Positions 1 through 7,461 are shown, counted from the stretch's first letter. The stretch is DNA of 13,415 nucleotides from JBKPRX01 sp046734795 (GCA_046734795.1 JBKPRX010000040.1:1-13415), one strand, 5' to 3'. The notes: a model not told the origin generated them from the sequence alone. Made by a program: numbers and translations.

Positions 1-201
1 TGCTTTCGCGAGCCGCTCGTTACCGCCGACGCGCGCGGCGAGCGAAAGGATCGACGACGCGCCGCCGAGGCCGCCGGCGAAGAGATAGATCGGGATCTCC
101 CAGGTCCACGTCGGCTCCTTGATGATCGGTCGGCCGTAGTACGAACGCATTTCCGTGCCGACGTCCGTGATCGTTTCGGCGGCGCGCCCGTTCCTCGTCA
201 C
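1..201 (-). CDS. NrfD/PsrC-type membrane subunit of formate dehydrogenase (N-terminal part, cut by window edge)
   Basis: Only the first 67 codons are present; the gene continues beyond base 1. The chosen start is the GTG at 201-199, which overlaps the beta-subunit stop by four bases (GTGA), as expected for translational coupling. The visible N-terminus includes SYYGRPIIKEPTWTWEIPIY followed by LFAGGLGGASS, a pattern I recognise from NrfD/PsrC polysulfide-reductase-type integral membrane proteins. In that family the protein takes electrons from (or gives them to) the quinone pool and anchors an iron-sulfur subunit. As third gene after a formate dehydrogenase alpha and beta pair, it probably replaces the cytochrome b gamma subunit of the Fdn/Fdo enzymes. 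The first membrane helix appears to begin around residue 43. Family membership is fairly secure; the exact redox partner is inferred. Confidence 0.82.
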   Translation of the reverse strand, partial: MTRNGRAAETITDVGTEMRSYYGRPIIKEPTWTWEIPIYLFAGGLGGASSILSLAARVGGNERLAKA

Positions 202-1124
202 CTGCGCCCTCCGATGAACGAAGCGAGCACGCCGACCGTGACGGCGGCGGCCGCGACCGCGACGTCGCGCCACATCTGCGGCACGTGCTTCGTCGTCACG
301 ACCGGGTCCGGCGGCAAGCCGTACACCTCGGGATCGTCGAGCAGCAGGAAGAACGCGCCGAAGCCACCGACGCCGTCGTCCGGATCGCGGCCGTACAGCT
401 GCACCTTGTTCCAACCCTCGCCGCTGAGCTTCTCGAGGCGCGCGTCGGCCCGTTCGCGCAGCTCGTCGACCGGGCCGAACTGGATCGAGTCGGTCGGGCA
501 CGCCTTTGCGCATGCGGGCTCGTGGCCGCCCTTCAAGCGGTCGTAGCAGAGCGTGCACTTCCACACGCGCCCGTCCATCTTCTTGCCGAGGAGCTCGTTC
601 TCGCCGAAGAGCGGCAGCGCGAGCGGCGCGTCTTCCGGTCGCCGCGGCAGGTGGCGCTTGTCGAGGACACCGAACGGACAAGCCGGCACGCAGTAGCCGC
701 AGCCGTTGCAGATGTCCTCTTGGACGACCACGGTGCCGAACTCCGTGCGAAAGAGCGAGCCAGTCGGACACACGTCGAGACACGCGGCGTGCGTGCAGTG
801 CTTGCAGACATCGCTCTCCATCAACCACCGCAGCGCGTCATCCGACTCGTCGCCGGCGCGCAGCGGCTCGTTCTGCTCGACGAACGCGACGTGTCGCCAC
901 GTGTTCGCGCTGAGCTCTCCGGTGTTGTCGTACGAGTGACCCGTCCACTCGTAGCCGTCCTCGGGCACGAGGTTCCATTCCTTGCAGGCGACCTCGCACG
1001 CCTTGCAGCCGATGCACACCGACGTATCGGTGAAGAAGCCCATGCGCGTCTGCTGCTCGTCGCCGTAGGACTCCCAGCCGTCGGGTTGGCCGTCCGTCCG
1101 CGCGAGCTCGATGAGGTCGACCAT
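198..1124 (-). CDS. fdhB: Formate dehydrogenase beta subunit, four [4Fe-4S] clusters
   Basis: A 308-residue ferredoxin-like electron-transfer subunit that should carry electrons from the molybdenum subunit to the membrane subunit. Sixteen cysteines form four cluster motifs: C37/C40/C43/C47, C107/C110/C115/C119, C139/C142/C145/C149 and C190/C193/C205/C209, the pattern of FdnH/HybA-type subunits. A hydrophobic stretch near residues 286-304 followed by GGRR looks like a single C-terminal membrane anchor, as in E. coli FdnH. The ATG at 1124-1122 shares one base with the TGA of the alpha gene (TGATG), so the two should be translated together. The product ends in a four-base overlap with the NrfD-type gene. 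No twin-arginine signal is visible, which is normal for a partner subunit. The function is secure from motifs and context; membrane anchoring is inferred from hydrophobicity. Confidence 0.95.
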   Translation of the reverse strand: MVDLIELARTDGQPDGWESYGDEQQTRMGFFTDTSVCIGCKACEVACKEWNLVPEDGYEWTGHSYDNTGELSANTWRHVAFVEQNEPLRAGDESDDALRWLMESDVCKHCTHAACLDVCPTGSLFRTEFGTVVVQEDICNGCGYCVPACPFGVLDKRHLPRRPEDAPLALPLFGENELLGKKMDGRVWKCTLCYDRLKGGHEPACAKACPTDSIQFGPVDELRERADARLEKLSGEGWNKVQLYGRDPDDGVGGFGAFFLLLDDPEVYGLPPDPVVTTKHVPQMWRDVAVAAAAVTVGVLASFIGGRR

Positions 1125-4100
1125 CAGCTTGCCGTCTTCCTCGTCGACTCGGGCTCGACGCGCTCCGCGCCCTCACGCCGCGAGTGCGCTTGCTCGCGCA
1201 GCTCCGCGACGAACTCGAGCAAACGACCGCCGCGCGGCCTGCGTCCCGGCTTGATCCCGACGGAGAACGCCTTTACCTCTTGGATGTGCACGTTCGGATC
1301 GAGCGCGATCGACGAAAGGTCATTCGCAGCACCGCCGATCACGAGCCCGCGCGAGCCCCAGTGATACGGCAGCCCGATCTGATGCGTCCGCCGACCCTGC
1401 ACGTCGATCGGCTTCAAACGATCCGTCACGAGCACGCGTGCCTCGATCGCCGCGCGTGACGAGTAGATCGTCGCCCAGCCGCCGTGCTCGAGCCCTTCTT
1501 TGCGCGCGAGCTCCGGATCGATCTCGACGAACATTGCCGGCTGCAGCTCCGAGAGATATGGCACGAAGCGCGACATGCCGCCCGCCGTGTGGTGCTCCGT
1601 CAACCGGTACGTCGTCGCGACATAGGGATAGATCTCCGAGCCGGGCTCGTCCGCGACGGGGTTGTACGGGTTCTCGGATCGCTCGAACTGCTGTCGAGCC
1701 GGGTTCGCGCGCTGCGAGTAGAGCAGATTGTCGAACGGTGACTCGTGTGGCTCGTAATGCGTCGGCAGCGGTCCGTCTTCGAGTCCTTGAGGAACGAAGA
1801 GCCAGCTCCGTCCGTCCGCTTGCATGATGAACGGGTGGTTGCCCGCGATCGCGTCTTCCGCTTTCGCGTCGTCGGGGGGTACGTAGTCGGGCGGCTTCGT
1901 CTCCTGGAAGTCGGGCACGTCGAGGCCGGTCCACTTGCCTTCCTTTGCATCCCACCAAACGAACTTCTTCCGTTCCGACCACGGATTGCCCTCGGGATCC
2001 GCCGATGCACGGTTGTAGAGGATGCGCCGGTTCGCCGGCCACGCCCACGCCCACTCCGGCGCGACGTAGCTCTGCTCCCAGTGCGGCTTCTTGCGCGCGG
2101 CCTGGTTGATGCCGTCCTTGTAGACGCCGCAGTAGATCCAGCACCCGCAGACCGTCGAGCCGTCGTTCTTCAACTTCGGATAGCCGTCGAGGTACTTGCC
2201 GCTCGCGATCTCCCAGCCGCTGATCTCTGCAAGCACTGCCTCGGCATCGGGCTCCTGGATCTGCGAGTGCGTCGGATACTCCCAGCGCAGAGCTTGGATC
2301 AGCTTGTCGCGCTCTTCGGTCGACTCGGCGAGCTTCTGCTTGATCATCCGGCCGAGGTGGAAGTAGAACCAGAGCTCGGAGCGGCAGTCTTCCTTCGGCT
2401 CGGTCGCCTGCCAATGCCACTGCAAGAGGCGCTGCGTGTTCGTGAACGAGCCGTCCTTCTCCGTGTGTGCGGCCGCAGGCATGAAGAAGATCTCCGTCGG
2501 AATCTCCTCGGTGCGCAGCTCGCCCGACTCGATCTCCGGGCTGTCGTACCAGAACGCAGCCGATTCGATCTCGACGAGGTCACGCACGACGAGCCAGTCG
2601 AGCTTCGCGAGCGCGAGCCGGTGCAGCTTCGAGTTCGAATTGCCGACCGCTGGATTCTCGCCTGCGAGCACGTAGCCTTTCACCTTCCCGTCGAGCATCT
2701 GCAGCGCGGTCCAGTAGGCGGAGTTGTCCTTGTCGATGCGCGGCAGTAGCTCGAAGAGCCAGTCGTTGTCCGGCGTCGCGTGCTCGCCGAAGTACGCCTT
2801 CATCAGGCTGATCCAGTACGCGTCGAAGTGTCCCCACCAGCCAGTCGGCGACGTGTTCGCGTTGACGAAGTTCTCGAAGTCGCCGTACGTCTCCGCGTGC
2901 GGCATCGGCAGGTAACCCGGCAGGATGTTGTAGAGCGTCGGGATGTCGGTCGACCCTTGGATCGAAGCGTGGCCGCGCAGCGCCACGATCCCGCCCCCCG
3001 GCCGACCCATGTTCCCGAGCAGCTGCTGGATGATCGCCGCCGTGCGGATGTACTGGACGCCGACGGTGTGCTGCGTCCAACCGACGGCGTAACAAAACGC
3101 GCTCGTCTTCTCGCGGCCGGAGTTACGCGCGAGCGCCTCGGCAACGAAGACGAAGTCGTCCACGCTGCAACCGCACGCGTCGGCGACGAACTCGGGCGTG
3201 TACCGCTGGTAGTGCCGCTTCAGAATCTGGAACACGCAGCGCGGGTGTTGGAGCGTCGTGTCTTCCGCCGGCGGCTCGCCGTGCGACAACCCGCCGCCGT
3301 GACCGCCGTGACCCGACTGCTCTCCCTTCGGCGAGAACCCTTCCTCGCGCTGCCCTGCTGCGCCGTGAGTCTGCATACCTTCGTACTGCCACGACGACGG
3401 GTCGTATTGCTTCTTCTCCGGATCCCAACCCGAGAAGAGTCCGTCCGCGTCTTCGGTGTCGACGAACTCGGGATCGATGATCACCGGCGCGTTCGTGTAG
3501 TGCCTGACGTACTCGTCGAAGAAGAGATCGTTCTGGAGGAGGTAGTTGACGATTCCGCCGAGGAACGCGATGTCGGTACCGGCGCGGATCTGCACGTGCT
3601 TCGTCGCCATCGCGCTCGTGCGCGTGAAGCGCGGGTCGATGTGGATGACCTCAGCGCCGCGCTCTCTGGCCTCGATCACCCACTGGAAACCCACCGGGTG
3701 GTTCTCGGCCATGTTCGAGCCCATGATCACGATGCAGTCGGAGTTCTGCAGGTCCTGCTGGAAGTCCGTCGCCCCGCCTCGTCCGAACGAGGTCCCCAGA
3801 CCGGGGACCGTGGAGCTGTGTCATATACGTGCCTGGTTTTCGACCTGGACGATCCCGAGCGCGAAGCAGAGCTTCTTGATCAGATAGTTCTCTTCGTTGT
3901 CGAGCGTCGCGCCGCCGAGGTTTCCGATCGCCATCGTGCGGTTTGCGGGGTTGCCGTCCGGCGTTTCGGTCTCCCACGAAGCCGCACGCGTGTCGATGAT
4001 CCGCTGCGCGATCATCTCCATCGCCTCGTCGAGCGAGAGCTCTTCCCACTGCGTCCCGTAGGGGCGGCGGTACTTGACCTTGTACTCCCGCAGCGGACTC

Positions 4101-4411
4101 TGCACGTAGCTCTTCGACGCTTGCCCTTTCGGACAAAGACGTCCGCGCGAGATCGGGCTCGCGGGGTCACCTTCGATGTGCGTCACTGCGCCGTCTTGCA
4201 CGTAGACGAGCTGGCCGCAGCCGACGGCGCAGTAGGGGCAGATCGACTGAACGACGTGCTCGGCGTTCTCGGTGCGCGGCCGAAGTGCGCGGGACCGCGG
4301 CGACTGGACGCTCTGCCCGAGGCCGAGCGAGTCGCCGCTCCGCACTTGCCGCAAGACGGGCCACGACTCTAGAAGCTTCAAGCGCTTCATCGCCAGGCTC
4401 GTTCTTGCCAT
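1124..4411 (-). CDS. fdhA: Formate dehydrogenase alpha subunit, selenocysteine-containing (UGA read through at 3823-3821)
   Basis: Molybdenum (bis-MGD) catalytic subunit that oxidises formate to CO2. Read through one UGA, it is 1095 residues. The N-terminal [4Fe-4S] motif uses C58, C61, C65 and C93. The active site is Sec197-His198 in the context QARI-U-HSSTVPGLG, matching the E. coli FdnG context QARV-U-H; the reading frame is uninterrupted on both sides. The C-terminal dinucleotide-binding domain lies near residues 937-1056. The start ATG at 4411 has AAGGA (4423-4419) seven bases upstream; in-frame codons further upstream lack such a site. No twin-arginine motif is visible near the N-terminus, unlike E. 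coli FdnG, so the catalytic side may face the cytoplasm. A His/Gly-rich stretch sits near residues 363-378. The next gene starts at its stop codon. A gene caller treating UGA only as stop would split this into two false genes. Confidence 0.96.
3791..3809 (-). promoter_or_regulatory. Bacterial SECIS hairpin for selenocysteine insertion
   Basis: On the gene strand, eleven bases after the UGA, GGTCCCC and GGGGACC form a perfect seven-base-pair stem closing the loop GGTCT. From memory, the E. coli fdhF SECIS has the same GGUCU apical loop, with the GGU codon at the same distance (seventh codon after UGA), and this loop binds SelB. The hairpin lies wholly inside the coding sequence, as is usual for bacterial SECIS elements. 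The bulged U of the E. coli stem is here opposite an A and may be paired. Confidence 0.9.
3821..3823 (-). other. Selenocysteine UGA codon (residue 197 of the formate dehydrogenase)
   Basis: The plus-strand bases TCA read as UGA on the gene strand. Protein similarity to formate dehydrogenases is continuous on both sides: ENQARI immediately before, and HSSTVPGLG with SFGRGGATDFQQDL after. The codon falls exactly where this family has its catalytic selenocysteine (cysteine in Sec-independent relatives). A hairpin with SECIS geometry follows. Insertion needs SelA, SelB, SelD and tRNA-Sec, none of which lies in this window. Confidence 0.95.
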
Positions 4412-4425
4412 GCGCCGGTCCTTGA

Positions 4426-4454
4426 AACGTATCGGAGTACGAGGTGTTTGTCGA
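4426..4454 (-). promoter_or_regulatory. Candidate promoter of the formate dehydrogenase operon
   Basis: On the minus strand TCGACA (4454-4449; five of six match TTGACA) is followed after 17 bases by TACGTT (4431-4426; fits TANNNT). It sits in the 89-base divergent gap 4412-4500. Transcription would start within or beside the AAGGA ribosome site, giving a very short leader. The -10 match is weak, so this is a tentative call. No convincing plus-strand promoter for the divergent transporter was found in the same gap. Confidence 0.35.
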
Positions 4455-4500
4455 GCTCCGCCCTGGGAACAAGCCACGTGAACGAAGAAGGAGGGCCCGA

Positions 4501-5268
4501 ATGAGCACCATGGACGAACGGAGGGCACGGGCCTCAGCGGGCATCGCCCTCCAACACGAGCACGACGTCTGGGAAGACGGGTTCGCACGGCCGCGCGTGT
4601 TCTTGCAACCGATCGCCGCGCCGTCTGTCCTCGGACTGTTCGGCTTTGCGGGCGCGACGTTCATCGTCGCCTCGAACCTCGCCGGCTGGTGGGGCACCGA
4701 CCAGTCGCCGATGTATCTCGCTCCGTTCGCGCTCGCGTTCGGAGGCATCGCGCAGTTCCTCGCGGGCATGTGGGCGTATCGCGCACGTGACGCGGTCGCA
4801 ACTGCGATGCACGGAATGTGGGGAGCGTTCTGGATCGCGTACGGGATCCTGCAAGTCCTGCTCGCAACGAAGACGCTGCCCGCGCCGAGTCCGGCGTACC
4901 ACTTTCCCGAGCTCGGCTTCTGGTTCTTCGCACTGGCGGCGATCACCATGTCCGGAATGCTCGGCGCTTTCTTCGAGGGAAACCTCGGCGTAGCCGCCGT
5001 GCTCGGGACGCTCGCTGCCGGGTCGGGGATCGCCGCAGGCGCGCTCATCTACGGCTCAGAGGGTTGGGCGCAAGCCGCGGGATGGGTATTCGTCGTCTCA
5101 GCGGGCCTCGCGTGGTACACGGCGACCGCGATGATGTTGAAAGCCGCAGCCGGTCGAGTGGTCTTGCCCCTCTTCAAGCTCGACGGCGCTGCGAACCGCC
5201 CCGGCAGCCGTCCGACGCGTCCGATCCAGCTCGAGTGGGCGGAACCTGGCGTCAAGCAGGGCCAGTAG
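4501..5268 (+). CDS. GPR1/FUN34/YaaH (SatP-like) acetate/formate transporter
   Basis: A 255-residue membrane protein of the acetate uptake transporter family, which moves acetate, succinate or related small carboxylates across the cytoplasmic membrane with protons. Six hydrophobic segments are visible at about residues 43-62, 72-93, 98-121, 137-156, 163-183 and 190-212. Family signatures are APSVLGLFGFAGATF (a variant of the NPAPLGL motif) and GGIAQFLAGMWAYR. The start ATG at 4501 has a strong site, AAGGAGGG (4488-4495), a few bases upstream; the in-frame ATG at 4510 lacks one. It diverges from the formate dehydrogenase operon, suggesting joint control and a role in moving formate or acetate. 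That substrate link is inferred only. The N-terminus (about 35 residues) and C-terminus are hydrophilic extensions. The leading Asn-Pro of the family motif is not conserved here, so specificity may differ. Confidence 0.88.
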   Translation: MSTMDERRARASAGIALQHEHDVWEDGFARPRVFLQPIAAPSVLGLFGFAGATFIVASNLAGWWGTDQSPMYLAPFALAFGGIAQFLAGMWAYRARDAVATAMHGMWGAFWIAYGILQVLLATKTLPAPSPAYHFPELGFWFFALAAITMSGMLGAFFEGNLGVAAVLGTLAAGSGIAAGALIYGSEGWAQAAGWVFVVSAGLAWYTATAMMLKAAAGRVVLPLFKLDGAANRPGSRPTRPIQLEWAEPGVKQGQ

Positions 5269-5273
5269 CAAAC

Positions 5274-5301
5274 GCGCGGCGGAGCAACGTCTCCGCCGCG
5301 C
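5274..5301. terminator. Bidirectional hairpin between convergent transporter and birA genes
   Basis: GCGCGGCGGAG and CTCCGCCGCGC form a perfect 11-base-pair stem around the loop CAACGT. It fills the 32-base gap between two convergent genes, and its last base is the last base of the birA stop codon. There is no long T-run on either side (only GTTT on the minus side), so it is either a weak intrinsic terminator for both directions or a 3'-end stabilising hairpin. Confidence 0.65.
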
Positions 5302-6041
5302 TACTCGTACGAGATCTCGCCGCCCTCGAAGCTGCGTCGCGTGCCCGCGACGTCGAGCTGCAATCGACCTTCGGCGTCGATGCCGAGGGCGATCCCGTCG
5401 AAGCCGCTTGCAGTGACTCGCCTGCCGCGTAAGAAGTCGCGGCGCGCGAGCTCCGCCGCCGCGGAGGCGAGACCGCCTCGCAGCCATTCCTCGTAGCGCG
5501 CCTCGAGACGAAAAAGCAGGTCCGCGAGGAGTGGCGCGCGGTCGCGAACGACGTTGTCGAGCTCGTACAGAGATGTGGACGGCGTCGTCGTGTCGTCGGG
5601 AAGCTGCTCGCGAGTCTGGTTCACGTTCAACCCGATGCCGACGACGACCGAGCTGCCGCGCAACTCCGCGAGGATTCCGCAGACCTTCGCGCCGCGTACG
5701 AGCACGTCGTTCGGCCACTTGATCTGGGTCTGCTCGCCGAGCGCGGCCTCGACGACCTCCGCGCTCGCGACGCCCGCGACGAGACAGAGCTCAGGCCATC
5801 GCCGCTCACGGGGCGGGCATAGCAGAAGCGAGAACGTCAGCGCGGTCCCCGGCGGCGCCGACCACGTCCGGCCGAACCGGCCTCGGCCCGCGCGTTGCTC
5901 GTCGGCGCAAACGACCGCGCCCTCTTCCTCCTCTGAGTCGAGAAGCTCTTGCGTCGAACGGACGGACTGCTCGTACCTATATGGCCGCCCGAAACGACCG
6001 CGCAGAAGCGACTCGACGATGCCGGGACCCAGCTCGTCCAT
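5301..6041 (-). CDS. birA: Biotin--[acetyl-CoA carboxylase] ligase, without DNA-binding domain
   Basis: A 246-residue enzyme that activates biotin with ATP and attaches it to the biotin carboxyl carrier domain of acyl-CoA carboxylases. The family motifs are all present: ST at 29-30, the adenylate-binding GRGRFGRTW at 52-60, KWPNDV at 108-113 and CGILAE at 121-126, then GIGLNVN. There is no N-terminal helix-turn-helix, so this is the monofunctional class that does not repress biotin genes. I chose the ATG at 6041 because GAGGA (6053-6049) lies seven bases upstream; the longer frame starting with TTG at 6071 has no comparable site and would add ten residues outside the conserved region. The gene diverges from the HtrA gene and is single on its strand; a hairpin follows its stop. 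The function is secure. Confidence 0.95.
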   Translation of the reverse strand: MDELGPGIVESLLRGRFGRPYRYEQSVRSTQELLDSEEEEGAVVCADEQRAGRGRFGRTWSAPPGTALTFSLLLCPPRERRWPELCLVAGVASAEVVEAALGEQTQIKWPNDVLVRGAKVCGILAELRGSSVVVGIGLNVNQTREQLPDDTTTPSTSLYELDNVVRDRAPLLADLLFRLEARYEEWLRGGLASAAAELARRDFLRGRRVTASGFDGIALGIDAEGRLQLDVAGTRRSFEGGEISYE

Positions 6042-6048
6042 GCGTACA

Positions 6049-6053
6049 TCCTC
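6049..6053 (-). promoter_or_regulatory. birA: Ribosome binding site deciding the birA start
   Basis: GAGGA on the minus strand, seven bases before the ATG at 6041, the same spacing as in the formate dehydrogenase alpha gene. It lies inside the upstream TTG-started frame and is the reason for preferring the shorter protein. Confidence 0.6.
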
Positions 6054-6115
6054 GCTGTTGCGTCGGCTCAACCAATGCTTAATCCACGGCTAAGCCCTCT
6101 TCAACCCGTCCGCGC

Positions 6116-6121
6116 TAGAAC
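6116..6121 (+). promoter_or_regulatory. Candidate -10 box for a leaderless htrA transcript
   Basis: TAGAAC lies six bases before the GTG start at 6128, and there is no Shine-Dalgarno sequence in front of that GTG. The spacing is that of leaderless actinobacterial mRNAs, where transcription starts at the start codon. No -35 match was found. In the same 86-base divergent gap (6042-6127) GCTTA (6077-6081) and TAAGC (6091-6095) form a short inverted repeat that could be an operator, but five base pairs is not enough to call one. Confidence 0.3.
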
Positions 6122-6127
6122 GACCGC

Positions 6128-7321
6128 GTGGTCTTGAACCGACCAACCATCGCGGCCTTCGCGGCTGCCACGCTCGCCGGCGCCGGACTCGCGGTCGCGA
6201 TCGTCGCTGCCGTAGGCGGGCTATCCCGCGAGGAACCCGAGACGATCTTCGCTCCGCAACCGGCGGCAGAGGGGTCTGCGAGCCAGGTCTCCGCACCAGC
6301 CGCCCGCGACCCGCTGAGCGTGCACGCCGTCTACGAGCACGCCGCCGCCGGTGTCGTCCAAGTCACGTCCACGTCCGAGATCCGCCAAGCCGATCCGTTC
6401 TTCGGCGCGCCCCAGTCGCAGACGCAGAGGTCGCTGGGCTCGGGGTTCGTGATCGACAAGGCGGGCCACATCGTCACGAACGATCACGTCGTTGCCGGAG
6501 CCAAGTCCGTGCAAGTGAGCTTCTCCGACAACGACAGCTTGAACGCGAAGGTCGTCGGTGTCGATCCATCGAGCGACATTGCCGTCCTTCAAGTCAGCGC
6601 TCGCTCCAGAGCACTGACGCCGCTCCCCCTCGGCAACTCCGACGACGTCCAGGTCGGGGACGACGTCGTCGCGATTGGCAATCCGTTCGGCCTCGACCGC
6701 TCGATCACGCGCGGGATCGTCAGTGCGCTGCAGCGCCCGATCACGGCTCCGAACGGCGTCACGATCGACCACGTGATCCAGACCGACGCGGCGCTTAATC
6801 ACGGCAATTCCGGCGGGCCGCTCCTGAACATGCGCGGCCAGGTGATCGGCGTCAACTCGCAGATCCAGACCGCGGGCGGCGACGGCAACATCGGCATCGG
6901 GTTCGCGATTCCGATCGACACGGTGCGTAACGTCGTCGCGCAGCTGATCCACAACGGCCACGTCGTGCATCCGTTCCTCGGGATCGAAGCGGTGCCGGTG
7001 ACAGCGCAGGTTGCGCACCTCTTCCGGTTGCCATCGAGCCGTGGTCTCCTCGTTAAGTCCGTGTGTCGCGGCAGCGGCTCCGCGGACGCGGGACTGCGCG
7101 GCGCCGAGCAAACGGTCGTCGTCGCGGGCGAGAGCTGGCCGCTCGGCGGCGACTTGATCGTCGGTGCCGACGGTAGGCGTATCGCCTCGACGGAGGCGTT
7201 GCGCGCGATCGTCGCCTCGCAGAAGCCGGGCGACAAGATGAAGCTGAAGATTTTCCGCGCCGACAAGGAGATGACGATCGACGTGAAGCTCGGCCGCCAA
7301 CCCGCTTCCCTCCGGTGTTGA
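6128..7321 (+). CDS. htrA: HtrA/DegP-like membrane-anchored trypsin-type serine protease with PDZ domain
   Basis: A 397-residue S1C-family protease that degrades or processes damaged or misfolded extracytoplasmic proteins. One N-terminal membrane segment spans roughly residues 8-30, placing the protease outside the membrane. The catalytic triad is visible: His120 in TNDHVV, Asp150 in SSDIAVL and Ser228 in GNSGGP. A single PDZ domain covers about residues 283-390, including the GLLV segment and the GDLIVGADGR loop. The start is a GTG with no Shine-Dalgarno sequence; a TAGAAC box six bases upstream suggests a leaderless message. The gene diverges from birA and ends before two GC-rich hairpins, so it is probably transcribed alone. 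The family is secure; the exact substrate and the oligomeric state are unknown. It could equally be named DegQ- or PepD-like. Confidence 0.93.
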   Translation: MVLNRPTIAAFAAATLAGAGLAVAIVAAVGGLSREEPETIFAPQPAAEGSASQVSAPAARDPLSVHAVYEHAAAGVVQVTSTSEIRQADPFFGAPQSQTQRSLGSGFVIDKAGHIVTNDHVVAGAKSVQVSFSDNDSLNAKVVGVDPSSDIAVLQVSARSRALTPLPLGNSDDVQVGDDVVAIGNPFGLDRSITRGIVSALQRPITAPNGVTIDHVIQTDAALNHGNSGGPLLNMRGQVIGVNSQIQTAGGDGNIGIGFAIPIDTVRNVVAQLIHNGHVVHPFLGIEAVPVTAQVAHLFRLPSSRGLLVKSVCRGSGSADAGLRGAEQTVVVAGESWPLGGDLIVGADGRRIASTEALRAIVASQKPGDKMKLKIFRADKEMTIDVKLGRQPASLRC

Positions 7322-7341
7322 CCTGCGAGGGCGGCCGGATG

Positions 7342-7366
7342 CTGGCCCCGCACCCCTAGGGGCCGG
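7342..7366 (+). terminator. First GC-rich hairpin downstream of htrA
   Basis: CTGGCCCC pairs with GGGGCCGG (eight pairs, one of them G-U) around a nine-base loop, starting 20 bases after the htrA stop. The core CCCCTAGGGG is itself a ten-base palindrome. Only a short TTG follows, so this is not a classic intrinsic terminator. Confidence 0.4.
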
Positions 7367-7406
7367 TTGCCTGCGTGCTGCCGGCCAGCGCGGCGCGCGG
7401 GAGACA

Positions 7407-7442
7407 GTCGGGGGCCCCGATCGCCTGCCCGGGGCCCCCGAC
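7407..7442. terminator. Strong 13-base-pair hairpin between htrA and the following gene set
   Basis: GTCGGGGGCCCCG and CGGGGCCCCCGAC form a perfect 13-base-pair stem around a ten-base loop. It lies 85 bases after the htrA stop and ends 19 bases before the next start codon. The following bases are only moderately T-rich. The most likely role is termination of htrA transcription; an attenuator or protein-binding inverted repeat for the next gene is possible given its closeness to that start. The remaining sequence of 7322-7461 holds no gene I can support. Confidence 0.6.
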
Positions 7443-7449
7443 TCGCAGT

Positions 7450-7455
7450 TACTCT
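7450..7455 (+). promoter_or_regulatory. Candidate -10 box for the 118-residue hypothetical gene
   Basis: TACTCT fits TANNNT and lies six bases before the ATG at 7462, which has no Shine-Dalgarno sequence. This is the leaderless arrangement also suspected for htrA. The expected -35 position falls inside the 13-base-pair hairpin and shows no match, so support is limited. Confidence 0.3.
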
Positions 7456-7461
7456 CTGCCG

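Noticed and set aside
3821..3823. The UGA as a frameshift, sequencing error or pseudogene nonsense mutation.
   Set aside because: The frame is unchanged on both sides, the codon sits exactly at the family's selenocysteine position, and a SECIS-type hairpin follows at the right distance.
2780..4372. A 530-codon plus-strand open frame, and another at 1745-2749.
   Set aside because: They lie antisense to the conserved formate dehydrogenase, are Arg/Val/Leu-rich with no motif, and are typical of the stop-poor antisense frames of GC-rich genes.
6042..6071. A ten-residue longer BirA starting at TTG 6071.
   Set aside because: TTG is a rare start, there is no ribosome site before it, and the ATG at 6041 has GAGGA at ideal spacing.
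6887..6912. A second exact GGAAT-N18-GTT match, on the minus strand.
   Set aside because: It lies inside the HtrA coding region in antisense, with no minus-strand gene start downstream; about 0.4 chance matches are expected in the window.
6221..7300. A 359-codon minus-strand frame opposite the HtrA gene, and similar long frames opposite the ligase gene (7844-8803).
   Set aside because: Composition is Arg/Asp/Val-rich and repetitive without recognisable domains, while the opposite strand encodes complete conserved enzymes.
7375..7461. A longer N-terminus for the 118-residue protein, starting at 7375.
   Set aside because: It would translate a perfect 13-bp hairpin into low-complexity residues and has no ribosome site.
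7322..7461. A tRNA-Sec or other structured RNA gene in the largest gene-free gap.
   Set aside because: The gap holds two simple hairpins but no cloverleaf, no anticodon arm and no CCA end.
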